In this document: positions 24,941 to 33,606 of the stretch, one piece after another
Numbering within the stretch: the first letter of the stretch is position 1
Layout: the number at the start of each line of letters is the position of its first letter
Source of the DNA: Coxiellaceae bacterium UBA1530
Lineage (GTDB): Bacteria > Pseudomonadota > Gammaproteobacteria > Coxiellales > Coxiellaceae
DNA length: 40,705 nucleotides
Assembly (NCBI GenBank): GCA_002323325.1
Contig: DCQA01000004.1
Span: 1-40,705, forward strand
Direction of reading: 5' to 3'
The notes under the pieces: model-generated
What the model was told of the DNA's origin: nothing
Database searches by the model: none
Seen by the model: only the letters and a program-made list of their open reading frames with translations
Position numbers and translations under genes: made by a program

Positions 24941-25957
24941 ATGAGCTTGCAAAATATTTCTATGCGCCAGATGTTAGAAGCTGGTGTGCATTTTGGACAC
25001 AAAACCCGTTATTGGAACCCAAAAATGAAGCAGTACATTTGGTCTAGCCACCAAAAGCTTCATATCATCAACCTAGAACATTCACTGCCTATGTTTCGTG
25101 ATGCTCTAAGTTTCATCGAGAATACTATCAAAAATCGTGGAAAGATTTTATTTGTAGGTACAAAACAATCTGCGTGTGAAGTGGTTCGTGAGGAAGCTAC
25201 CCGCTGTGGTATGCCGTATGTTGATCATCGCTGGTTGGGCGGCATGCTGACTAACTATAAAACGATTCGTCTTTCGATCAAGCGTCTCAAAGAGTTAGAA
25301 TCTTTGTTCGAACAGAGCCAGATCAAAGGGTATACGAAAAAAGAAGTATTAAATCTGCTGCGTGAAAAAGACAAGCTTTCAAACTGTTTGTCGGGTATCA
25401 AAAATATGGGTTCGTTACCGGATGCTTTGTTTGTCATTGATGTGAATAATGAAAAAATTGCTATTCGTGAAGCGAATCGTCTAGGTATTCCTGTAATTGG
25501 TATTGTCGATACTAACTCGAGTCCTGATAATGTCGACTACGTTGTTCCTGGTAATGACGACGCCTATCGTGCCATTCGTTTTTATTGTCAGTCAGCGGCG
25601 AATTTAATTATCGAAACACGTGGTTCCATGCAGCTAGAAGAAATCAAACCAGTAAAAGAGGTCGCAGCACCAGTCAAGGCTAAGAAGGTCGTCATTAAAG
25701 AGGTCGCTGAGCCTGAAGTAATCGTTCCTGAAGCTCCAGCGGAAGCAAAAAAGAAAGTGGTTAGAAAGGTTGCCAAAAAAGCTCCGGAAGCTAAAGCGGG
25801 CGATGCAGAGACTAAGTCTACGGTTAAAGCAACAGCTAAGAAGCCTGCAGCTAAGAAGCCAGCAGCAAAAAAAGTAGCGGCAAAAAAACCGACGGCAAAA
25901 AAAGCAGTAGCAAAAAAGCCGGCTGCTAAGAAAGCTGCGACAAAATCAGAAGAATAA
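24941..25957 (+). CDS. rpsB: 30S ribosomal protein S2 with long Lys/Ala-rich tail
   Basis: S2 binds the 30S head-platform junction. Residues 1-230 are canonical: SMRQMLEAGVHFGHKTRYWNP, FVGTKQSACEVV, DHRWLGGMLTNYKTIR, and LPDALFVIDVNNEKIAIREA. E. coli S2 ends at 241, but here the chain continues to 338. The extra ~108 residues first contain Val/Glu/Lys-rich sequence and then about seven imperfect AAKKP/VAKKP-type units, like histone H1 or Tol-type tails. The coding DNA of the tail has three runs of seven A. The start follows CCCGGAGAATCGC. Core identification is certain; the tail's role is unknown. Confidence 0.97.
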   Translation: MSLQNISMRQMLEAGVHFGHKTRYWNPKMKQYIWSSHQKLHIINLEHSLPMFRDALSFIENTIKNRGKILFVGTKQSACEVVREEATRCGMPYVDHRWLGGMLTNYKTIRLSIKRLKELESLFEQSQIKGYTKKEVLNLLREKDKLSNCLSGIKNMGSLPDALFVIDVNNEKIAIREANRLGIPVIGIVDTNSSPDNVDYVVPGNDDAYRAIRFYCQSAANLIIETRGSMQLEEIKPVKEVAAPVKAKKVVIKEVAEPEVIVPEAPAEAKKKVVRKVAKKAPEAKAGDAETKSTVKATAKKPAAKKPAAKKVAAKKPTAKKAVAKKPAAKKAATKSEE

Positions 25958-25968
25958 TCGGTAATAAA

Positions 25969-26022
25969 TAGCCTCTGGTTGATCGCTATCCGCGATGAGT
26001 TGGATTAGGTTACCAGGGGCTA
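25969..26022 (+). promoter_or_regulatory. Large hairpin between rpsB and tsf
   Basis: TAGCCTCTGGT (25969-25979) pairs with ACCAGGGGCTA (26012-26022), 11 pairs with one T-G wobble, enclosing an inner stem ATCGC/GCGAT (25982-25986 and 25992-25996). No T run follows, so it may be an mRNA processing or stability element or an attenuator rather than a full terminator. Confidence 0.6.
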
Positions 26023-26042
26023 GACGACAAGAGGAATCAATC

Positions 26043-26930
26043 ATGGTAACAATTACAGCACAAATGGTTAAAGAACTGCGTGAAATGACAGGCGCAGGAA
26101 TGATGGAATGTAAGAAAGCATTGACAGAGGCTGAAGGCAGTCTTGAGAATGCGATCGATATTATGCGTACACGCGGACAAGCGAAAGCGGCTAAACGCGC
26201 CAGCAAAATTGCTGCAGAAGGTATTGTGGTGACTGAGCTCAGTGATGACGGTCTGTCCGCTATGATGATTGAAGTGAACTGTGAAACTGATTTTGTTGCA
26301 CGCGACTCCAACTTTCTTCAGTTTTCTCATCAACTGGCCCGAAAAGGTCTGGAGGCTGGTGTGACTTCGGTTGAGGCTCTAATGGCCCTCCCAGCGTCTT
26401 CAGACAGTACCGAAACTTTTGAGCAGCAACGAGAGGGTCTCATCAATAAAATCGGTGAGAACGTAAAAGTGCGCCGCTGTCAGCTAATGACATCGACGGG
26501 TATTGTAGGGTCTTACAATCACGGTACTCGCATTGGTGTGTTGGTGGATTTGACCCAGGCGAACGCTGAGTTAGCAAAAGATGTCGCCATGCACATAGCC
26601 GCTTCAAATCCTCAGGCTATTGATGAAAGTGGTGTCGATGCCGCTCTGATTGAAAAAGAAAAAACTATTTTTGTTGAACAAGCAAAAGAATCAGGTAAGC
26701 CAGACAACATTATCGAGAAAATGGTGCAAGGAAGAGTCAGTAAGTTTCTGAAAGAAATTTGTCTGGTAAGTCAACCTTTTGTCAAAGACCCAGATCAAAC
26801 AATCGCTCAATTGCTTAAATCCGCAGATGCTAGCATTGCCCAATACGTGCGTTTTGAAGTTGGTGAAGGCATTGAGAAAGAGACAGTGGATTTCGCAGAA
26901 GAGGTGAAAGCTCAAGTAGCAGGGAGTTAA
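26043..26930 (+). CDS. tsf: Elongation factor Ts
   Basis: EF-Ts regenerates EF-Tu-GTP. The ATG at 26043, preceded by AGAGGA, is chosen over the longer open frame; it gives 295 residues (E. coli 283). The N terminus has MVTITAQMVKELREMTGAGMMECKKALTEA, the EF-Tu-contacting TDFVARD appears as ETDFVARDSNF, and the HIAASNP block and KPDNIIEKMVQGRVSKFL follow, with the final core segment ASIAQYVRFEVGEGIE. It is co-directional with rpsB and pyrH (5 bases away). Confidence 0.97.
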   Translation: MVTITAQMVKELREMTGAGMMECKKALTEAEGSLENAIDIMRTRGQAKAAKRASKIAAEGIVVTELSDDGLSAMMIEVNCETDFVARDSNFLQFSHQLARKGLEAGVTSVEALMALPASSDSTETFEQQREGLINKIGENVKVRRCQLMTSTGIVGSYNHGTRIGVLVDLTQANAELAKDVAMHIAASNPQAIDESGVDAALIEKEKTIFVEQAKESGKPDNIIEKMVQGRVSKFLKEICLVSQPFVKDPDQTIAQLLKSADASIAQYVRFEVGEGIEKETVDFAEEVKAQVAGS

Positions 26931-26935
26931 TCATC

Positions 26936-27658
26936 ATGTCAACACAGCAACCAGCTTATGCACGCATATTGCTCAAAATGAGTGGCGAGGCATTGATGGG
27001 TGGTGGGGTCTCAGCCATTGAGCCAGCAACCTTGGATCGTATGGTTTCAGAGATTCTAGAAGTGCAAGCCCTTGGCGTCCAGGTTGCTATAGTTGTCGGT
27101 GGTGGTAACTTCTTTCGTGGTGCGGCTTTGTCTGAAATTGGCATTAGTCGCATTACCGGAGATTACATGGGGATGTTGGCGACCTTGATGAATGCTTTAT
27201 CTCTGAGAGATGCCTTCGAGCGTCAAAACCTTCCTGTTAGGATATTGTCGGCGATACCCATGAGCGGGATTGTTGACCACTTCAACTGTCGAAAGGCTAT
27301 CCATCATCTAAATCAGGGGCGTATTGTCATTTTTGCTGGAGGAACGGGAAACCCTTTAGTGACGACCGATTCTGCTGCCAGTTTGCGTGGGATTGAAATT
27401 GAAGCAGATGTTATTCTCAAAGCAACCAATGTGGACGGTGTTTTTTCAGCTGACCCCGCCACGACGCCGGATGCTACTTTGTACGATACTTTGTCTTATC
27501 AGGAAGCGCTAGATAAAGAGTTGGCTGTGATGGATTTATCGGCTTTTTGTCAGTGTCGAGATCACGGAATGGCTATCCGTGTGTTCAATATGAAGAAACC
27601 AGGTGCCTTGTTACGTGTGGTAATGGGTGAGCCAGAAGGAACTTTAGTAACGAATTAG
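26936..27658 (+). CDS. pyrH: Uridylate kinase
   Basis: PyrH phosphorylates UMP to UDP. The 240-residue protein has the amino-acid-kinase fold motifs LLKMSGEALMGG (residues 11-22), VAIVVGGGNFFRG, GDYMGMLATLMNAL, IFAGGTGNPLVTTDSAA and ATNVDGVFSADP, and matches the E. coli length of 241. The start lies 5 bases after the tsf stop, with GGGAG overlapping the end of tsf. frr follows after 10 bases. Confidence 0.98.
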   Translation: MSTQQPAYARILLKMSGEALMGGGVSAIEPATLDRMVSEILEVQALGVQVAIVVGGGNFFRGAALSEIGISRITGDYMGMLATLMNALSLRDAFERQNLPVRILSAIPMSGIVDHFNCRKAIHHLNQGRIVIFAGGTGNPLVTTDSAASLRGIEIEADVILKATNVDGVFSADPATTPDATLYDTLSYQEALDKELAVMDLSAFCQCRDHGMAIRVFNMKKPGALLRVVMGEPEGTLVTN

Positions 27659-27668
27659 GAGTAAGGGC

Positions 27669-28226
27669 ATGATTGATGATGTAATGACGGATGCTAAAGA
27701 TCGGATGAATAAAAGTGTGGAAGCATTATCTCATGGGCTATCTAAGTTAAGGACGGGTCGCGCTCATCCATCAGTTCTAGAGCATTTAACCATCGATTAT
27801 TACGGTTCTGCTACTCCCTTAAGTCAGGTTGCTAATATTTCAGTGGAGAGTGCCCGAATGCTTGTGGTCACCCCATGGGAAAAAAACTTAGTTGCTGATA
27901 TTGAGAAGGCTATCATGACATCGGATTTGGGTTTGAATCCTAGCTCTGCTGGAACAGTTATTCGTGTTCCTCTTCCACCTTTGACAGAAGAGCGTCGAAG
28001 AGGGTTAGTGAAACTTGTGCGTGAAGAAGTTGAGAAAGCACGAGTCGCAATCCGAAATATTCGTCGTGAAGCTAACCAAACATTTAAAGAGCTCGAGAAG
28101 GAAAAAGAGATTACTGAAGATGATGTGCGTCGTTCAGGTGAGCGAATTCAAAAACAAACGGATGATTTTATTGCAAAAATCGATAGTATTGCCGAAGACA
28201 AAGAAAAAGACTTAATGGAAGTGTAA
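27669..28226 (+). CDS. frr: Ribosome recycling factor
   Basis: RRF, with EF-G, splits the post-termination ribosome. The 185-residue length equals the family standard. Typical segments are LSKLRTGRAHPSVLEHLTIDYYGS, PLSQVANISVESARMLVVTPW, VIRVPLPPLTEERRRGLVKLV and VAIRNIRREAN. The start has GGAGTAAGGGC upstream. It is the fourth gene of the rpsB-tsf-pyrH-frr set. Confidence 0.98.
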   Translation: MIDDVMTDAKDRMNKSVEALSHGLSKLRTGRAHPSVLEHLTIDYYGSATPLSQVANISVESARMLVVTPWEKNLVADIEKAIMTSDLGLNPSSAGTVIRVPLPPLTEERRRGLVKLVREEVEKARVAIRNIRREANQTFKELEKEKEITEDDVRRSGERIQKQTDDFIAKIDSIAEDKEKDLMEV

Positions 28227-28269
28227 TTGTCTTTTGTAGCCATTGATTTAATTCCAGGAGTGAGTCCTG

Positions 28270-29007
28270 ATGCGAAAAGATAAGATGCCCAAACACGTAG
28301 CCATCATTATGGATGGTAACGGGCGTTGGGCAAAAAAACGATTATTGCCGCGATCATCAGGCCACATTGCTGGTGTACAGTCTGTCAAAAAGGCTATTCA
28401 GTTTGCTGTCCGTTCAAACATTGAGGTGCTGACCTTATTTGCATTGAGTGCAGAAAATTATACGCGTCGCCCTAGTGATGAACTCAGTCATTTGATGTCG
28501 CTATTTGTTAAACAGCTTAGGCAGCACGCCAGTGAGCTTCACGAAAAGGGTATCAGAGTTTCTTTCATTGGCTCTCATGAAGTCCTCCCTAAAGAAGTTC
28601 AGCGTTCGATGAGTATGATTCAAGAGCTCACTTCAAAAAATCCAGGTCTTCACCTTGTTCTTGCGATTAACTACAGTGGTCAATGGGATCTTGTTCAAGC
28701 GAGTCGTGAAATTGCTCAAGCTGTTTTGGAGCATCAATTAACGATTGATCAAATTGATGAAGCCTCATTGAGTTCTCGAGTTGCGCTTCATAATCTTCCG
28801 CCATTGGATTTGTTGATCAGAACCAGCGGTGAATTGCGATTAAGTAATTTCTTGTTGTGGCAGTCAGCTTATTCAGAATTATATTTTACAGAGACATTAT
28901 GGCCGGACTTTGACGAAGCCAATTTTGAGAGTGCAGTTATTTCTTTTCAGAAGCGTTTACGCAAGTATGGAAAGACAGAGGAGCAAGTAGGAGATAAATG
29001 TGCTTAA
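28270..29007 (+). CDS. uppS: Undecaprenyl diphosphate synthase
   Basis: UppS adds isopentenyl units to farnesyl diphosphate to make the C55 carrier for peptidoglycan and O-antigen. The 245-residue protein has the catalytic VAIIMDGNGRWAKKRLLPR with the metal-binding Asp, the FALSAENYTRRPSDEL block, and RTSGELRLSNFLLWQSAYSE near the end. GGAGTGAGTC precedes the ATG. The end overlaps the cdsA start by 8 bases. The MEP enzymes IspD, IspF and Dxr in this window feed its substrates. Confidence 0.97.
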   Translation: MRKDKMPKHVAIIMDGNGRWAKKRLLPRSSGHIAGVQSVKKAIQFAVRSNIEVLTLFALSAENYTRRPSDELSHLMSLFVKQLRQHASELHEKGIRVSFIGSHEVLPKEVQRSMSMIQELTSKNPGLHLVLAINYSGQWDLVQASREIAQAVLEHQLTIDQIDEASLSSRVALHNLPPLDLLIRTSGELRLSNFLLWQSAYSELYFTETLWPDFDEANFESAVISFQKRLRKYGKTEEQVGDKCA

Positions 29008-29824
29008 AAAACGATTACTCACAGCGTGTGTTGCAATACCGTTAGTGTGGTTGGCTATTTTTAAGGTGCCAGCTTTTTCTTTTTCACTGATTGTCTTGAT
29101 ATTTATGTTGCTTGCAGCACACGAGTGGACGCTTTTAGTCGGCGTTTCTTCTCGGTTATTTAAACTATTCTTTAGTCTTGCCATTATCTTGACATGCATG
29201 TTATCGGCATACTTTATGTGGGCTGCTTGTGCGTTATTGTGTCTGAGTCTTTTTGTATGGCTATGGCTCTTTATAGCAGTGGTCACGTACAATAGGTCAC
29301 TCAATGTTTGTGGTATAGATAGTCATGTGCTTCGAGCGGTAATGGGTTGGATTATTCTCAGTTCAGGTTGGTTGTCGTTTACAATACTCAAAATTAATCC
29401 GCATGCAGGACCGATTTGGTTACTGTATGTTTGTCTTGTCGCCTGGACGGTAGATTCAGCTGCGTACTTTGTCGGCAGGGCTGCAGGAAGTACACCATTA
29501 GCCTCTCGTGTTAGTCCGAAAAAAACGTGGGAGGGTCTCTTCGGTGGCATGGTGGCGGTTTTAGTGTTAGTGATAGTTGCCGCTTTTTTCTTACCGGGTC
29601 TTTCGGGCCATCGGCTGAGTTTTGCAATGGTGTCTTTGCTCGTTGCATTGATGAGTATTTTTGGCGACTTATCTGTCAGTTTTCTGAAGCGCTTAGCTGG
29701 CGTGAAAGACACAGGTACTTTTTTCCCCGGTCATGGTGGTATTCTGGATCGTATCGATAGTTTATTGCCAGCTTTATTGATATTTGCATTAGCAACGGTT
29801 TTTTTTAATCTCTGGAGTACTTGA
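29000..29824 (+). CDS. cdsA: Phosphatidate cytidylyltransferase
   Basis: CdsA makes CDP-diacylglycerol for all phospholipids. This 274-residue inner-membrane protein has about eight hydrophobic segments and the C-terminal signature FLKRLAGVKDTGTFFPGHGG, continuing into ILDRIDSLLPA, plus RVSPKKTWEGLFGG, which contains the metal/CTP-binding residues. It starts with GTG at 29000, after TAGGAGA, and overlaps uppS by 8 bases; the stop overlaps the dxr start by one base (TGATG). Confidence 0.95.
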   Translation: MLKKRLLTACVAIPLVWLAIFKVPAFSFSLIVLIFMLLAAHEWTLLVGVSSRLFKLFFSLAIILTCMLSAYFMWAACALLCLSLFVWLWLFIAVVTYNRSLNVCGIDSHVLRAVMGWIILSSGWLSFTILKINPHAGPIWLLYVCLVAWTVDSAAYFVGRAAGSTPLASRVSPKKTWEGLFGGMVAVLVLVIVAAFFLPGLSGHRLSFAMVSLLVALMSIFGDLSVSFLKRLAGVKDTGTFFPGHGGILDRIDSLLPALLIFALATVFFNLWST

Positions 29825-31032
29825 TGACACTTAAGCAAGTGACGATTTTGGGTGCAACCGGCTCCATAGGTCAACAAACTTTGGCTGTCATGGACTTACA
29901 CCCTGGCGAGTTTCAGGCTTATGCGTTATGTGCACATCAAAATGTTGATCGGCTGTATCACTTGTGCGTTAAACACCAGCCACGTTATGCCGTGATGGTT
30001 AATGAATCGTCGGCTTTGGAGCTAAGGCAGCGTTTAGGTCACGACTCATCTGTGAGCGTATTAACTGGTTTGCAAGCACTTGAGGAAGTTGCTGCGGCAT
30101 CCGAGGTTGATATCGTTATGTCTGCTATGGTGGGTGCCTCAGGCATATTACCCACTATGGCTGCACTCATTGCAGGAAAAAAAGTCCTATTAGCCAATAA
30201 AGAGTCTTTGGTGATGGGGGGGCCTTGGATGATGGAGGCAGCGCGCTCTGGTGGAGGTCTTTTGTTGCCAGTTGATAGTGAGCATAATGCCATTTTTCAG
30301 TCATTGCCCGACGATTATTGCGTCGGCGACCCTCTCGATGATGTGGAGTCTATCGTGTTGACCGCATCAGGAGGTCCTTTTAGAGAGTTACCATTAGCAG
30401 ATTTACAAACAGTCACTTTAGAGCAAGCTTTAGCGCACCCTAACTGGTCAATGGGTCCTAAGATTTCGATCGATTCTGCCACAATGATGAATAAGGGTTT
30501 GGAAGTGATAGAGGCGCATTGGTTATTTGCGATGCCCTTAGATAAGATTGAAGTCGTGATTCATCCTCAAAGTGTTATTCACTCTTTGGTGCGCTATAAA
30601 GACGGTTCATTATTAGCCCAGCTCGGCGAGTCTGATATGCGGATTCCAATCGGCTATGCTTTATCGTGGCCTGATAGAGTTAAGACCGGGGTCAATGGAC
30701 TAGATCTAGCTAGTATCGGTTCTATGGATTTTTTACCAATGGATGTGTCGCGATTCCCATGTTTGCAATTAGCCTACGATGCTTTACAGACTGGAATTAG
30801 TGCCACCATAGTTCTCAATGCAGCTAATGAGGTCGCTGTCCAAGCTTTTCTCGAAGGTCGCGTTACATATCTGAACATTGCAGAGATTGTTGATGCAGTA
30901 TTACAGTCCATTAATTCAGTTTATCTCAGTGGGTTGGATGAGGCTTTGGTTTTAGATAAGCGAGCTCGTGAGTATGCATATCAAGTCGTGTTAGGACACG
31001 TGTCTAAGCGACCTCGTGAGTGTGCATATTAG
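29824..31032 (+). CDS. dxr: 1-deoxy-D-xylulose 5-phosphate reductoisomerase
   Basis: Dxr rearranges and reduces DXP to MEP, the first committed MEP step. Starting at the ATG 29824 (one-base overlap with cdsA) it has 402 residues. The NADPH-binding ILGATGSIGQQTL begins at about residue 8, followed by KVLLANKESLVMGG, PVDSEHNAIFQSL, the ISIDSATMMNKGLEVIEAHWLF metal and substrate region and the VIHPQSVIHSLV block. The C terminus aligns with the family up to about GHVS; the last eight residues, KRPRECAY, come from a 48-base duplication of the gene end (see the repeat entry). bamA follows without rseP, which usually lies between them. Confidence 0.96.
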   Translation: MTLKQVTILGATGSIGQQTLAVMDLHPGEFQAYALCAHQNVDRLYHLCVKHQPRYAVMVNESSALELRQRLGHDSSVSVLTGLQALEEVAAASEVDIVMSAMVGASGILPTMAALIAGKKVLLANKESLVMGGPWMMEAARSGGGLLLPVDSEHNAIFQSLPDDYCVGDPLDDVESIVLTASGGPFRELPLADLQTVTLEQALAHPNWSMGPKISIDSATMMNKGLEVIEAHWLFAMPLDKIEVVIHPQSVIHSLVRYKDGSLLAQLGESDMRIPIGYALSWPDRVKTGVNGLDLASIGSMDFLPMDVSRFPCLQLAYDALQTGISATIVLNAANEVAVQAFLEGRVTYLNIAEIVDAVLQSINSVYLSGLDEALVLDKRAREYAYQVVLGHVSKRPRECAY

Positions 31033-31050
31033 TTCATTTAAGGACACGTG
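30958..31050 (+). repeat. Tandem 48-base-period duplication at the dxr 3' end
   Basis: Copy 1 (30958-31002) and copy 2 (31006-31050) are each 45 bases with identical outer parts (AAGCGA, CTCGTGAGT, TGCATAT, GGACACGTG) and a diverged middle. In copy 1 the frame reads through CAA; in copy 2 the matching codon is TAG, the present stop. Confidence 0.85.
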
Positions 31051-31137
31051 CCATAGAAATTTGCACTAAAAAATAGCAACTTTTTTACAGATCAATTTTT
31101 CCTGCAATTAATGCTAGGTCTGTTTATAGAGCTGAGT

Positions 31138-31143
31138 TATAAT
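31138..31143 (+). promoter_or_regulatory. Candidate -10 element before bamA
   Basis: A perfect TATAAT lies 30 bases before the bamA ATG in the 140-base gap after dxr. No convincing -35 is found at 16-18 bases upstream, so the promoter call is weak. The gap would allow bamA-skp to be transcribed apart from dxr. Confidence 0.3.
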
Positions 31144-31172
31144 GCTGGACTTTATCGAGTTAGGGCTTGGGC

Positions 31173-33554
31173 ATGAGGCGTTTTTTTAAGTCGTTAAAAC
31201 AAATGGTCGTAGTAACACTTTTACTGTGCGGGATGTCTCAAGCAGCATGGGCTGAATCATTTGTCATTAAAAGTATTCAGGTCCAAGGTTTACACCATTT
31301 ATCAAAATCCACAGTGCTCAGTTACGTGCCTGTCAGTGTAGGGAATACCTTCACAGATACTAGCAGTGGAAAAATTATTACAACCCTTTATCGTTTGGGT
31401 TACTTCGACAATATTCAGGTGAGCACAGAGGGCTCGATGGTTATTATTAAAGTAGCTGAAAGGCCTACCATCGGCATATTAACCGTGTCGGGTAATAAAT
31501 CAATCACTAAAAAGCAATTAGCTCCCGTTTTAAAGCAAGCCCAGATTGAAGAAGGCGCTTTTTATGATCCGGCTAGGATTAATCAGTTCATCGAAGGGTT
31601 AAAGCTTCAATACGCCATGCTGGGGCGACATGCTGCAACGGTTGATCTAAAAACTAAACAGCTTTCAAATCATCGTGTTTCTTTGGCGATTACAGTCCAT
31701 GAGGGGCCAGTAGCAGTTATCAAAAAAATTGTAATAAAAGGTGCTCCACAATTTTCACAGCGACAGCTGAAACAGAATTTTACATTGACAACACCAGGAC
31801 TCACCACATTTTTATCACACAAAGATCGTTATTCTGAACAGCAACTCAATCAAGACCTTGAACAGTTGAAAGCATTTTTTCTTAACCGCGGATATTTACA
31901 GTATCGATTGTTGTCAAAAGATGTTCACATGACTGACGATCACAAAGCTGTCAGTATTACCGTGTCTGTTTCGCCGGGTTCTGTATTTAGCATTGGTAAG
32001 ATCAAAATAAGTCAGGCGATCCAAAATGATCCCAAATTGTCTCGATTAATTACGTTAAACTCTGGCGACGTGTTTTCTCGTGCTAAAGTGATTGCTATAA
32101 ATAAATCCATTGGGGATAGGTACGCTGATCAGGGATACGCATTTCCAAAAGTGCACGTAGTGCCGACTTTAAACACGACAAATAAAACCGTAGATTTATC
32201 CTTTTCAATTGATAAAGGTCGTTTGACTTACGTTAGACACGTTGGGTTTTCTGGTAATACCATGACACAGGATAGTGTGTTGCGTTATCAGTTGCGACAA
32301 TACGAAGGAGCACCATTTTCACTAGAAGCTGTGAATGAATCTAAGCGTAAGATCGCTTTGTTACCCTACCTTAAGAATGTGAAGGTGAAGACAGTACCAG
32401 TGAAAGGCGACAGTGATCAAGTCGATTTAGATTACAGTATGGAAGAAGTGAAGGCAGGGTCTGCATCTTTAAGTGTTGGATTTTCAGATGTCGATGGCCT
32501 TTTATACGGTGTGAGTTTATCTGAGCCAAACTTTTTAGGTTCAGGCAGGTTAGTTTCATTGTCTTTTCAGAAAAGTGACTACTCTTCGCGCTACAGTTAC
32601 AGTTATGTCAATCCTTTTTACTCAATCAATGGTATCAGTCGTGGTTTTAACCTCAGCATTGCTCATTATGATCCATCTGATGTTGACTTAGATACGTACG
32701 ACATGGACCAATACACCGCTGGTGTCAATTACTCCATGCCCATTAGCGAGAATACAAAGCTATCTTGGGGCGGTGCATACAAGTACGTTGATATTGGTAC
32801 GCTCCCTAATACTGTGTCACCCAGTGTTCAGCAATTTGTTGATGATAATGAGCCTCCCTATAACGAGTTTAATTTGATAGCAGGCCTATCTTTCGACGGT
32901 CGTAATCGCTCATTTTTTCCAACAGAGGGTGGCTCTCAGAGTTTTGGTGCTACGGTTAGTTTGCCTGTATTAGATTCCAGTCTGCCTTACTATTTATTAC
33001 GTTATAAGGCCTCTTGGTATTTACCTGTTGGCCATGGTTTCATTATGAATCCTCATACTACGTTAGCTTTTGGAGACGGTTATGGTAGTAATGACCAGTT
33101 GCCTTTCTTTGATAATTTATATGCGGGTGGTATTGAAACTTTGCCTGGTTATGAGCCTGGTGGTTTAGGACCTTATTATAAGTACACGGAAATTAACTCT
33201 GATGGTACAACTGACGGCCCTTATACGTCTTCTCTTGGTGGAAACGTAGAAATTATTGGTGGTTTGAACATGATTTTTCCTAACCCATTTCCAGACAACG
33301 TTCGCACACTACTCACGTTAGATGCGGGGAATATTTTTCAAACTTATGATCTTGAAACAGAATCGACTAGCCCTGATATTGACGGTACCGTGACACAAGA
33401 GTCGATACAATTGAAAAATTTACGTGTCACAGCAGGAGTTATGGTTCAATGGAGAACTTTTATGCCACTTAATTTTAGCTTGGCGTACCCACTAAACAAG
33501 CAATCGGGTGATCTAACGCAACCGTTTACATTTAGTGCTAGCGCAGCTATTTGA
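31173..33554 (+). CDS. bamA: Outer membrane protein assembly factor BamA
   Basis: BamA inserts beta-barrel proteins into the outer membrane. The ATG at 31173 (MRRFFKSLKQMVVVTLLLC) gives a signal peptide ending AWA-E near residue 27; an upstream TTG is less likely. The 793-residue protein has five POTRA repeats over about residues 28-420 (IKSIQVQGLHHLSKSTVLSY begins the first), then a 16-strand barrel with SVGFSDVDGLLYGVSLSEPNFLGSG and the lid-lock loop. Its last residue is Ile (FTFSASAAI) rather than the usual aromatic residue of the beta-signal. The usual neighbour rseP is absent; skp follows after 52 bases. Confidence 0.95.
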   Translation: MRRFFKSLKQMVVVTLLLCGMSQAAWAESFVIKSIQVQGLHHLSKSTVLSYVPVSVGNTFTDTSSGKIITTLYRLGYFDNIQVSTEGSMVIIKVAERPTIGILTVSGNKSITKKQLAPVLKQAQIEEGAFYDPARINQFIEGLKLQYAMLGRHAATVDLKTKQLSNHRVSLAITVHEGPVAVIKKIVIKGAPQFSQRQLKQNFTLTTPGLTTFLSHKDRYSEQQLNQDLEQLKAFFLNRGYLQYRLLSKDVHMTDDHKAVSITVSVSPGSVFSIGKIKISQAIQNDPKLSRLITLNSGDVFSRAKVIAINKSIGDRYADQGYAFPKVHVVPTLNTTNKTVDLSFSIDKGRLTYVRHVGFSGNTMTQDSVLRYQLRQYEGAPFSLEAVNESKRKIALLPYLKNVKVKTVPVKGDSDQVDLDYSMEEVKAGSASLSVGFSDVDGLLYGVSLSEPNFLGSGRLVSLSFQKSDYSSRYSYSYVNPFYSINGISRGFNLSIAHYDPSDVDLDTYDMDQYTAGVNYSMPISENTKLSWGGAYKYVDIGTLPNTVSPSVQQFVDDNEPPYNEFNLIAGLSFDGRNRSFFPTEGGSQSFGATVSLPVLDSSLPYYLLRYKASWYLPVGHGFIMNPHTTLAFGDGYGSNDQLPFFDNLYAGGIETLPGYEPGGLGPYYKYTEINSDGTTDGPYTSSLGGNVEIIGGLNMIFPNPFPDNVRTLLTLDAGNIFQTYDLETESTSPDIDGTVTQESIQLKNLRVTAGVMVQWRTFMPLNFSLAYPLNKQSGDLTQPFTFSASAAI

Positions 33555-33558
33555 TACG

Positions 33559-33589
33559 TACTGATGGGTTTCAGTAAATAGACTATTTA
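33559..33589 (+). repeat. Two adjoining small palindromes between bamA and skp
   Basis: TACTGA (33559-33564)/TCAGTA (33571-33576) and TAAATAG (33575-33581)/CTATTTA (33583-33589) are exact inverted repeats. The second has a one-base centre. They lie just after bamA and before the skp ribosome-binding site and may affect mRNA stability or bind a regulator. Confidence 0.4.
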
Positions 33590-33606
33590 ACTAAAAGGAG
33601 AAGGGT

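Noticed and set aside
25969..26022. rpsB-tsf hairpin read as a rho-independent terminator
   Set aside because: No T run follows the stem, and tsf lies directly downstream without its own clear promoter.
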